Shown piece after piece: positions 54,573 through 60,813 of a stretch of 64,000 nt of DNA (its first letter is position 1; each line of letters starts with the position of its first letter). A program made the position numbers and the translations under genes. The stretch comes from Acetivibrio sp964564015 (GTDB taxonomy: Bacteria; Bacillota; Clostridia; Acetivibrionales; Acetivibrionaceae), in the NCBI GenBank assembly GCA_964564015.1, contig CAZLZR010000003.1, positions 1-64,000 on the forward strand. Direction: 5' to 3'. Below the pieces are notes generated by a model. It saw only the letters and a list, made by a program, of their open reading frames with translations. It did not search any database and was not told the origin of the DNA.

Positions 54573-54605
54573 AAAGGAGGAGATTTAAAGAACACGTAGA
54601 ATATA
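54573..54605 (+). repeat. Intergenic AGGAGGA...GTAGAATA motif, copy 1
   Basis: AAAAGGAGGAGATTTAAAG followed by AACACGTAGAATATA. It looks like a ribosome binding site but no start codon follows. A second copy lies at 56454-56489. Both are in short gaps of the yab cluster. Confidence 0.4.
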
Positions 54606-54705
54606 GAAAAATTGTTTGCTAAAGTTATTTAGAAACCGATAATTTTGCAGATGAAAATTATGTTTTAAAGAAATAAGACAATATAAATTATAGGAGGATT
54701 AGGAA

Positions 54706-54981
54706 ATGAATAAGACTGATTTAGTTGCAAGTATTGCAGAAAAAGGTGATTTGTCAAAGAAGGATGCGGAAAAGGCTCTTAACGCATTTATAGAAAGTGT
54801 GGAAGAAGCACTTTCCAAAGGAGACAAAATCCAGTTGGTAGGCTTCGGATCCTTTGAAGTAAGAGAAAGAGCAGCAAGAAAAGGTAGAAACCCACAAACA
54901 AAAGAAGAAATCAATATCCCTGCGACAAAAGCTCCAATCTTTAAGGTTGGTAAGGGATTAAAGGATTTAGTCAATAAATAA
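54706..54981 (+). CDS. hup: DNA-binding protein HU
   Basis: Histone-like dimer that bends DNA. 91 residues with MNKTDLVASIAEKGDLSKKD, the FGSFEVRERAARKGRNPQT arm with the intercalating proline and basic residues, and IFKVGKGLKDLVN. ATG after AGGAGGATTAGGA. Located between mazG and rqcP, a frequent clostridial position. Confidence 0.97.
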   Translation: MNKTDLVASIAEKGDLSKKDAEKALNAFIESVEEALSKGDKIQLVGFGSFEVRERAARKGRNPQTKEEINIPATKAPIFKVGKGLKDLVNK

Positions 54982-54998
54982 TAGTGTATATAAAGACT

Positions 54999-55029
54999 AA
55001 AGGGCTTCTTTTTTAAAGGGGCCTTTTAT
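54999..55029 (+). terminator. Terminator after hup
   Basis: AAAGGGCTT and GGGGCCTTTTA pair with a T-rich loop between them. Moderately strong. Confidence 0.55.
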
Positions 55030-55151
55030 AATATGAAAAACATATAGGCGAAATGTTTCGGGAACCGATTGTAGGCAAATCTTCTGCGGTTATCTATAAG
55101 AGAGCTGTCGAAACAAAGGGCAGAAATTGAGTGTATCAGGGGGTATGATTT

Positions 55152-55391
55152 ATGAGGATAGACAAATATCTTAAAGTTTCCAGACTTATCAAAAGACGTA
55201 CTTTGGCTAACGAGGCATGTGAACTGGGTCGGGTGAAGATTAACGATAAAATTGCAAAGCCAGGTTCGGAAATTAAAGTCGGAGATATTATTGAGATACA
55301 GTTTGGAAGCAGTAACACCAAAGTTGAAGTGACCTCAATAAGTGAGCATGTCCTAAAAGCTGATTCAAAAGAAATGTTTAAAATATTGTAG
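55152..55391 (+). CDS. rqcP: S4-domain RNA-binding protein RqcP (YabO)
   Basis: 79-residue S4 protein: MRIDKYLKVSRLIKRRTLAN at the start and RVKINDKIAKPGSEIKVGD in the middle. The Bacillus homologue RqcP works with RqcH in ribosome-associated quality control, cycling with the 50S subunit during poly-Ala tailing. ATG start after GGGGG. Position before yabP is conserved. Confidence 0.93.
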   Translation: MRIDKYLKVSRLIKRRTLANEACELGRVKINDKIAKPGSEIKVGDIIEIQFGSSNTKVEVTSISEHVLKADSKEMFKIL

Positions 55392-55446
55392 TTATCGAAT
55401 TGAAAGAAATGTTTTCTCCTTTGGTAATAAGTTATATTTAGAGTAA

Positions 55447-55481
55447 GGAATATTCTTGGAAGAAAGAATATTCTTTTTTTA
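55447..55481 (+). terminator. Terminator after rqcP
   Basis: GGAATATTCTT and AAAGAATATTC form a 10-bp stem followed by seven T. Confidence 0.8.
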
Positions 55482-55608
55482 TTTACAGGTATTTTTACTT
55501 TTGTACATGCATAAATATTATAAGTAAACTTTATTCCAGTAAGATAATGTCTATTGGTATAAATGCCATGATGTACAAACATATTTACAAATGCCGGAGG
55601 GGATCAAA

Positions 55609-55902
55609 ATGAATGAGGACAAGAAATTACCAAGACAAACAACGCAAAATCTTATAATGGAGAACAGAGAGAAGCTTAGTTTATCGGGTGTGCTAAAAGT
55701 TAGAAGTTTTGACGATGAAACTGTGGAGATTGAAACAGAGTTAGGCGTTCTGGTTGTGTGTGGAGAGGAGCTTCACATTAACAAGCTAAGTATTGACAAT
55801 TCAGAGCTAAGTATTGAAGGGTATATAATCAGCTGCGAATACAATGATAATGAGAATTCAAGATCAAAAGGCAGTGGCTTCTTTTCCAAAATGTTCAGAT
55901 AG
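55609..55902 (+). CDS. yabP: Sporulation protein YabP
   Basis: 97-residue protein of the YabP family, needed with YabQ for spore coat/cortex assembly in Bacillus. Pattern: ENREKLSLSGVLKVRSFDDE, LVVCGEELHINKLSIDNSEL, IEGYIISCEYND. CGGAGGGG at 55595-55602 makes the ATG at 55609 the start instead of the in-frame ATG at 55591. The next gene, yabQ, begins 7 bp after the stop. Confidence 0.93.
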   Translation: MNEDKKLPRQTTQNLIMENREKLSLSGVLKVRSFDDETVEIETELGVLVVCGEELHINKLSIDNSELSIEGYIISCEYNDNENSRSKGSGFFSKMFR

Positions 55903-55909
55903 AGGATAA

Positions 55910-56428
55910 GTGATCAAATTGTTTGAAACTATTAGCAATCAAGCGTATGTTTTTTTGTGCTGCGTGCTTGGAGGAATGATTATAGCCTTTATGTATGATG
56001 TTTTCAGGATAAGAAGGAAGGCTATAAGGTCAAGCAATATAATTGTATATTTTGAGGACTTTATCTACTGGATATTGGTGGCCCTTGTACTTTTTGCTGT
56101 CGTTTATATAAGTAATGACGGTGAACTCAGAGGTTATGTAATTATTGGAGCTATAATAGGAATTATACTCTATACACTGCTCCTGAGCAAAATCGTAATG
56201 ACAGTATTTTTATTTGCCCTAAGATTGATATACAAATTTCTAATAACTGCATTCAGTATTATATTATTTCCTTTTAAAATTGTCTTAAAGGTATTGAAAT
56301 TTCCTGCCGGAATTATCTATAATGGTTTGAGGAAAGTTTTCAGGAAAGCACGCAGAACAAGTAGTGATAACATAGGTAAGTTTATGGTGTGGAGAAGAAG
56401 GTTTAAAAATATAAGGAAAAAGATTTAA
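55910..56428 (+). CDS. yabQ: Sporulation protein YabQ
   Basis: 172-residue membrane protein with about four hydrophobic segments (for example AYVFLCCVLGGMIIAFMYDV and FIYWILVALVLFAVVYIS) and a basic tail. YabQ is a mother-cell protein required for spore cortex formation in Bacillus. GTG start at 55910 behind AGAGGATAA. Coupled to yabP. Confidence 0.9.
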   Translation: MIKLFETISNQAYVFLCCVLGGMIIAFMYDVFRIRRKAIRSSNIIVYFEDFIYWILVALVLFAVVYISNDGELRGYVIIGAIIGIILYTLLLSKIVMTVFLFALRLIYKFLITAFSIILFPFKIVLKVLKFPAGIIYNGLRKVFRKARRTSSDNIGKFMVWRRRFKNIRKKI

Positions 56429-56453
56429 CTAAAAAAACAATTTTTTGAAAAAA

Positions 56454-56489
56454 TATAGGAGGATTTTTCTAAAGTCCGTAGAATAAATA
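56454..56489 (+). repeat. Intergenic AGGAGGA...GTAGAATA motif, copy 2
   Basis: ATAGGAGGATTTTTCTAAAG followed by TCCGTAGAATAAATA, between yabQ and divIC. Related to 54573-54605. No start codon follows the apparent ribosome binding site. The sequence preservation of the 3' part argues for a function other than translation initiation. Confidence 0.4.
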
Positions 56490-56634
56490 ATTATAGAACT
56501 ATCACATAGCTGCTGAAATAATAGGGTTTTTATGTGATATCAGACGACAAAAATTCTAAAAGCTTTTGTTTTTGCGCCTTTAGGATAATGAATAAACGGG
56601 AAACTTGGGTTTTTTGTTGAGGGAGAGTAACTTT

Positions 56635-56913
56635 ATGAACAAAAGAAAAAAGTCAAAATTGGGAACAGTTCTTTTTTTGGCTGCTATTGCATATCTGTCT
56701 TACTTGTTAATAAACCAACAGGGAATACTATATGCAAAACAGGCCCAATTAGACGGAATTGATGCGAAAATTCAGGCTGAAATGGAGAATAATGAAAGGC
56801 TTAATAAACAGCGTGAAGAAATCAATTCTGATGAAAATATTGAAAAGATAGCAAGAGAAATGCTGGGCATGGTAAAACATGGCGAGCGTGTTTTTGATGA
56901 CATTAACAATTAA
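56635..56913 (+). CDS. divIC: Septum formation initiator FtsB/DivIC
   Basis: 92-residue bitopic division protein: short basic N-terminus, one membrane helix (about 9-27) and a coiled coil (QAQLDGIDAKIQAEMENNER), then REMLGMVKHGERVF typical of the family. It works with FtsL and DivIB at the septum. GGGAGAG at 56621-56627 selects the ATG at 56635. Flanked by yabQ and yabR as in Bacillus. Confidence 0.92.
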   Translation: MNKRKKSKLGTVLFLAAIAYLSYLLINQQGILYAKQAQLDGIDAKIQAEMENNERLNKQREEINSDENIEKIAREMLGMVKHGERVFDDINN

Positions 56914-56992
56914 TAAATATACAGTTAAGGTATTGGGTTTTGTGACAATTTGAAAATCCGGGAATTTTGTTGTTCTGTAATTCGGTTGGCAC

Positions 56993-57021
56993 TTGACTTA
57001 AAATGGCATATGTTATATAAT
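56993..57021 (+). promoter_or_regulatory. SigA promoter for yabR
   Basis: TTGACT (56993-56998), 17 bp, TATAAT (57016-57021). One mismatch to consensus. About 37 bp upstream of the yabR start. Confidence 0.75.
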
Positions 57022-57058
57022 CATATTACTTTATATAATCAGGAGGATTATTAATTTT

Positions 57059-57481
57059 ATGCTCGTTGAGGTAGGTAAAATCGTTGAGGGAAAGGTTTCT
57101 GGTATTACCAATTTTGGAGCTTTCGTTCAACTTTCTAATGGCCAGACCGGATTGGTTCACATCTCAGAAGTTGCCGAAGAATATGTTAAGGACATTAAAG
57201 CACATCTTAATGAAAACCAAATTGTGAAAGTTAAAATCATTTCGGTGGATAAGAATGGTAAAATTAGTCTATCCATTAAGAAGGCTTTAGATCCAAAACC
57301 GGTTGTAAGATCAAGTAAACCTGCAGAGATTGACTGGAATAACAGTGGATCTGGTAATCTGTCTTTTGAAGAACGCCTTTCAAAATTTATGAAGGACAGT
57401 GACGAGAAACTTCATGACTTGAAAAAGAATTTCGAATCAAAAAGGGGTGGAGGCGGATATAAGAGATCTGCTCAATATTAG
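57059..57481 (+). CDS. yabR: S1-domain RNA-binding protein YabR
   Basis: 140 residues with one S1 domain: VGKIVEGKVSGITNFGAFVQ, GLVHISEVAEEYVKDIKAHL, VKVKIISVDKNGKISLSIKK, then a low-complexity basic tail (KRGGGGYKRSAQY). RNA binding is expected; the cellular role is unclear. ATG after AGGAGG. Last gene of the conserved cluster before the tRNA genes. Confidence 0.92.
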   Translation: MLVEVGKIVEGKVSGITNFGAFVQLSNGQTGLVHISEVAEEYVKDIKAHLNENQIVKVKIISVDKNGKISLSIKKALDPKPVVRSSKPAEIDWNNSGSGNLSFEERLSKFMKDSDEKLHDLKKNFESKRGGGGYKRSAQY

Positions 57482-57595
57482 TATTTTTGTTCCATTTGCT
57501 TTTTCAGGTTCTTGGAATTTTAAGACTATCTTTTAGATGAAGCAGGTTCGATAAAATGTTAGCTTAGTTTATTATGCAAATTTTATTTATATATA

Positions 57596-57634
57596 AAAAT
57601 GGTTTTTGTGTCTTGACACAAAGCCATTTTTTCC
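57596..57634 (+). terminator. Terminator after yabR
   Basis: AAAATGGTTTTTGTGTC and GACACAAAGCCATTTTTT pair closely around a TT loop, with a T-run at the end. Confidence 0.85.
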
Positions 57635-57736
57635 TTTAATATAAATTTCGGTTAAAAAAATGTATACTAATTGTGTAGTGTGTCATATAATATTATAGAA
57701 ACGAATTATTTTCTTTAAATTGCCAGCAAAAAAATG

Positions 57737-57765
57737 TTGACACAGAATGCAACATGTATTATAAT
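57737..57765 (+). promoter_or_regulatory. Consensus SigA promoter for the tRNA genes
   Basis: TTGACA (57737-57742), 17 bp, TATAAT (57760-57765): a perfect match. It lies 34 bp upstream of tRNA-Leu and should drive both tRNAs. Confidence 0.9.
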
Positions 57766-57798
57766 GAGAAAGTCGCTTGAGAGAGTGGCATACAAGTT

Positions 57799-57887
57799 GC
57801 CGAAGTGGCGGAACTGGCAGACGCACAGGACTTAAAATCCTGCGGGACTTACCTCCCGTACCGGTTCGATTCCGGTCTTCGGCACCA
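57799..57887 (+). tRNA. tRNA-Leu (anticodon UAA)
   Basis: 89 nt including an encoded CCA end. Acceptor GCCGAAG pairs with CTTCGGC. The anticodon loop CTTAAAA is closed by CAGGA/TCCTG, giving UAA. The long variable arm (GCGGGACTTACCTCCCGT region) is typical of leucine tRNAs, and the T-loop GGTTCGATTCC is standard. It is 6 bp from the next tRNA. Confidence 0.96.
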
Positions 57888-57893
57888 TTATAT

Positions 57894-57970
<77 letters not shown>

Positions 57971-58000
57971 TATTAAAACTATGATTTTGATACAATCGGA

Positions 58001-58022
58001 AGCCCTTATTACAAGGGCTTTT
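58001..58022 (+). terminator. Terminator after the tRNA genes
   Basis: AGCCCTT (58001-58007) and AAGGGCT (58013-58019) form a perfect 7-bp stem followed by TTTT. Confidence 0.75.
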
Positions 58023-58097
58023 CGGCATTTATGGGGTAAAATTGAGTAAGAAATCAGGCAAATCTAGCAGAAATAGATGTTAATATGTGGTAATAAT

Positions 58098-58137
58098 GCA
58101 CCCTCTTTGATTGATTATTGCAAAAAAAGGGTGCATA
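58098..58137. other. Hairpin of 8+ bp at the edge of the accessory region
   Basis: TGCACCCTCTTT and AAAAAAAGGGTGCA pair around a loop of about 14 nt, followed by ACTTTTTGG. It may be a further terminator. It lies in the 258-bp gap between tRNA-fMet and the first regulator, where no gene is seen. Confidence 0.45.
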
Positions 58138-58202
58138 CTTTTTGGCGATAAAGAGCTATAATTTTTCTGTTTTTTTCATTTGTGTATGTGTGTTTGTCAT
58201 AG

Positions 58203-58248
58203 GTATAAAACAAAGTGGAAAGATATTATTAGAAATCTTTCCACTTTG
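58203..58248 (-). terminator. Terminator of the first Xre regulator
   Basis: CAAAGTGGAAAGAT (58211-58224) and ATCTTTCCACTTTG (58235-58248) are perfect 14-bp complements. On the reverse strand the stem is followed by TTTTATA. The upstream arm lies within the last codons of the regulator gene, so stop codon and terminator overlap. Confidence 0.85.
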
Positions 58249-58570
58249 TAAGAAGGTCGAGAAACTCAAGTACAGTCTTTTGCTCATTTTCATTCATTGC
58301 ATTTATACGGTTAATGATAAATGGAACTGAGGTATTCAAGGTGTTCTTAGAAACAGGCTGTATATGTTTAAAAATCTCTTCAAGGCTTATCTCAAGTGCG
58401 GAAGCAATCTTTGAAAGACTCTCTAATGTAATATTCTTTTCTCCCCTCTCTATTGCTCCAACAAAAGTCCGATTCAGGTCTGCTCTATGCGCAAGCTCTT
58501 CCTGACTCCAATCGTTATTTTTACGTAGCTGTTTTATCCGTTCTCCTATTATTTTTCCAATTTCATTCAT
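58229..58570 (-). CDS. Xre-family helix-turn-helix regulator
   Basis: 113-residue regulator with a classical cro/C1-type HTH: IGERIKQLRKNNDWSQEELA, HRADLNRTFVGAIERGEKNI, TLESLSKIASALEISLEEIF. A C-terminal tail (about 40 residues) ends in TVLEFLDLLTKWKDF. The frame is open far upstream to 58744, but AGGTGGTACA on the reverse strand precedes the ATG at 58570 and gives a normal Xre start (MNEIGKIIGERIKQL). It may control neighbouring accessory genes. Target unknown. It resembles the second regulator at 58910-59242. Confidence 0.85.
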   Translation of the reverse strand: MNEIGKIIGERIKQLRKNNDWSQEELAHRADLNRTFVGAIERGEKNITLESLSKIASALEISLEEIFKHIQPVSKNTLNTSVPFIINRINAMNENEQKTVLEFLDLLTKWKDF

Positions 58571-58750
58571 TGTACCACCTCTATAAAAACGGTAGTATGC
58601 TTTCAAAAATATGGCAACATACAAAGATGGGCAAATATAAAAAATGCATATCATAGAGGTTGGCGAGTGAGTCAAAATGATATAAGCTTGTTTGTGTGGA
58701 AATAAATTCAATGGAAGTAGTTTGGAATTTACGATTTGGGGCAAGGTAAA

Positions 58751-58897
58751 ATGGTTTGGAATTTTTATGAGTTAAAAAGCAATTTGATTTTCATTGGAGT
58801 AATGGAGGTGCTAGCACTTGTAACATTTGCTTGTGATAGAAAAGGATATGATAAAAAGTTTACGGAGTGGATAAAAAGAATGCTCAAAAGAAGATAA
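58751..58897 (+). CDS. 48-residue membrane mini-protein (unrecognised)
   Basis: Short open frame of 48 codons from an ATG, with one predicted membrane helix (NLIFIGVMEVLALVTFACD, about residues 10-28) and a strongly basic C-terminus ending KRMLKRR. A weak GGGGCAAGG-like site lies upstream. It sits on the forward strand between two reverse-strand regulators. The size, single helix and cationic tail resemble small toxins or leaderless peptides, but no family was recognised and coding status is not proven. Confidence 0.4.
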   Translation: MVWNFYELKSNLIFIGVMEVLALVTFACDRKGYDKKFTEWIKRMLKRR

Positions 58898-58909
58898 CCG
58901 AAGGAGGGC

Positions 58910-59242
58910 TTACTTTGTTTTTATGTATGACTGGAAAAGCTCCATCCAATCAGAAATGAAGTTAATGTCAACTTCTGAAGAAAGAGATTTTAATATAGTA
59001 GTTGCCTTGTTAAAAGACGAGTCCTCTTTTTGTGCCAGTGAATCCATGAGTAGGAAATCAACACTGACATCTAGGACATTAGCAATCCTAACCAAAGCAT
59101 CGACACTTAATTTTTTTTCACCACGTTCTATAACGCCCACATAAGTTGAGGAAATATTACATAGTTCAGCAAGCTTTTCTTGCGACAGCTTTTGGCTTTT
59201 TCTCAACTCACGTACTCTTTGACCAAGTGCTTTATAATCCAT
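58910..59242 (-). CDS. Second Xre-family helix-turn-helix regulator
   Basis: 110-residue Xre regulator: ALGQRVRELRKSQKLSQEKL, ELCNISSTYVGVIERGEKKL, SVDALVRIANVLDVSVDFLL, then a short tail. It shares the same layout with the regulator at 58229-58570, consistent with duplication. ATG start with AGGAAGTGGG upstream on the reverse strand. It is divergent from the bacteriocin genes and separated from them by 446 bp, the usual setting for a local repressor. Its operator is not known; the AACCG-N6-CGGTT palindrome at 59549-59564 is a candidate. Confidence 0.87.
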   Translation of the reverse strand: MDYKALGQRVRELRKSQKLSQEKLAELCNISSTYVGVIERGEKKLSVDALVRIANVLDVSVDFLLMDSLAQKEDSSFNKATTILKSLSSEVDINFISDWMELFQSYIKTK

Positions 59243-59362
59243 CGTTTCCCACTTCCTTCTATAAATTTAATGATACAAAAAAGTAAAAAACATATGAAAT
59301 AACCAATGTTGGTGAAAAACAAAAAATATATATCTAAAGTAGGTAAATTTCAAAGTTTATAG

Positions 59363-59392
59363 TTGACAAGAATATACAAAATGTGCTAGAAT
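59363..59392 (+). promoter_or_regulatory. SigA-type promoter ahead of the bacteriocin genes
   Basis: TTGACA (59363-59368), 18 bp, TAGAAT (59387-59392). It would give a leader of close to 290 nt before the first bacteriocin start, unusually long. It lies in the 446-bp gap between the regulator and the first precursor. Confidence 0.5.
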
Positions 59393-59548
59393 TTCTTGGA
59401 AGTGAATTGGTAATAACAACAATGTTTGGAAATAAGAATGAGAAAAATGATTACAACGCATATATATATTTTTTTGAATGTTTATCTTGAATCTTGGAGG
59501 ACTTTTTAGAAATTAATAGTTAAATTAAATAATAAATAAATTGCTATT

Positions 59549-59564
59549 AACCGAAATAACGGTT
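59549..59564. promoter_or_regulatory. Candidate operator palindrome
   Basis: AACCG (59549-59553), six bases, CGGTT (59560-59564). A perfect 5-bp dyad within the bacteriocin leader. Xre proteins bind such sites, but chance occurrence cannot be excluded. Confidence 0.25.
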
Positions 59565-59688
59565 GATTATATTCTTCAAAATTAATGACACGGTTTTTGG
59601 TAGTAAACTGGCCAGGACTATTATAAAATACTGTGGACTTAAGAAGAAATAAAAAAAGTAGTTTTATAAAATTAAAAGGAGTGAAATT

Positions 59689-60072
59689 ATGCTTAAGAAA
59701 AAAATTACTTCAGCAATGGTTATAGTTTCAGTAATTGTTTTGTCGATTGGTTCTCAGGCTATGGCTTCATCTAAAAGTGCAACTAGTGGTTCTGTAAGAT
59801 TGTCAAATTCACAAATAACTCCATTTGCTAGCAAGAGTGTAGGTGGAGGAACATGGAACTATGGAACTGAAATTGATGGAAATCAAAAGCATGTGTGGTC
59901 TATTTATGACCATGATAGTAAGACACATAAAGCATCCACTAAACTTGGAAGTACTTCGCATACTAGTGGATGGGTGTCAGCAGGTGAAACAGCAACATCA
60001 GAGATTTATGGAAACAAGAAAAGTACTGGATACGCATACTGGAATACAACGAATTCAGCCGAACAAGGCTAA
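59689..60072 (+). CDS. Lactococcin-972-family bacteriocin precursor, copy 1
   Basis: 127 residues: signal peptide (basic KKK then hydrophobic core, cleavage after SQAMA, about residue 26), a short pro-region, then a domain starting SVGGGTWNYG, with HVWSIYDHDSKTHKAS, GWVSAGETATSEI and a YAYWN end. This is the lactococcin 972 (class IIi) pattern of W-x-Y/H-G at the start, a Y-D/H-H-x-S-K-T-H-x-A motif and an aromatic C-terminal end. Lactococcin 972 is Sec-exported and binds lipid II to block septum formation. This copy ends TTNSAEQG after YAYWN, so it has an eight-residue tail. ATG after AAAGGAGTG. Confidence 0.88.
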   Translation: MLKKKITSAMVIVSVIVLSIGSQAMASSKSATSGSVRLSNSQITPFASKSVGGGTWNYGTEIDGNQKHVWSIYDHDSKTHKASTKLGSTSHTSGWVSAGETATSEIYGNKKSTGYAYWNTTNSAEQG

Positions 60073-60132
60073 ATTTGACTTGTTTTAGATAACAAAGAGT
60101 TGTTAAATTTTTATTTAAAGGGGACAGGAATT

Positions 60133-60498
60133 ATGTTTAAGAAAAAAATTACTTCAGCAATGGTTATAGTTTCAGTAATTGTTTTGTCGATTGGTTCTCA
60201 GGCTATGGCTTCATCTAAAAGTGCAACTAGTGGTTCTGTAAGATTGTCAAATTCACAAATAACTCCATTTGCTAGCAAGAGTGTAGGTGGAGGAACATGG
60301 AACTATGGAACTGAAATTGATGGAAATCAAAAGCATGTGTGGTCTATTTATGACCATGATAGTAAGACACATAAAGCATCCACTAAACTTGGAAGTACTT
60401 CGCATACTAGTGGATGGGTGTCAGCAGGTGAAACAGCAACATCAGAGATTTATGGAAACAAGAAAAATACTGGATACGCATACTGGAACAAGAGGTAA
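60133..60498 (+). CDS. Lactococcin-972-family bacteriocin precursor, copy 2
   Basis: 121 residues, almost identical to copy 1. Read base by base, only two substitutions were seen over about 355 bp (second codon CTT versus TTT, and an AGT/AAT change giving Ser/Asn before TGYAYWN). The 3' end then differs completely, with copy 2 ending YAYWNKR. The start ATG at 60133 follows GGGACAGGAA; the frame is open upstream to 60100. A strong terminator follows, so the two genes are probably cotranscribed and separated from the transporter. Confidence 0.88.
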   Translation: MFKKKITSAMVIVSVIVLSIGSQAMASSKSATSGSVRLSNSQITPFASKSVGGGTWNYGTEIDGNQKHVWSIYDHDSKTHKASTKLGSTSHTSGWVSAGETATSEIYGNKKNTGYAYWNKR

Positions 60499-60542
60499 TG
60501 TAATATTTAGTATTTAAATTTAAGTATAATGTTTTCTAGCCG

Positions 60543-60583
60543 AATAAAGTGATATGCTAATTTTAAGGGCATATCACTTTATT
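60543..60583 (+). terminator. Strong terminator after the bacteriocin pair
   Basis: AATAAAGTGATATGC and GCATATCACTTTATT are perfect 15-bp complements around an 11-base loop. Both flanks are A/T-rich, and no strong T-run follows, so part of the signal may pass. The remainder of the 315-bp gap 60499-60813 is AT-rich with no confirmed promoter. Confidence 0.8.
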
Positions 60584-60813
60584 AAATACAAAAGATAGGG
60601 ATTGTATTTGTTTGAATTTGTTTACTAAGATATTGTTGTAAGGCATTAAAAATAAGAATGATTATATGTTCACTGAACAAATACGAACGCAAAATAATCA
60701 AAGTGTCGTTTATTGATTTGATTATAAATTGGTGTTTTTTATTTTTAATAACGTTTTAATTATATAATTATAAAGTTTAACTATTTTAACTATAAATTAA
60801 GGAGATACAACCA

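Noticed and set aside
59689..60498. Duplicate bacteriocin gene as assembly artefact
   Set aside because: The two copies end in different sequences and have different upstream DNA, which a simple assembly duplication would not give. Long reads would settle it.
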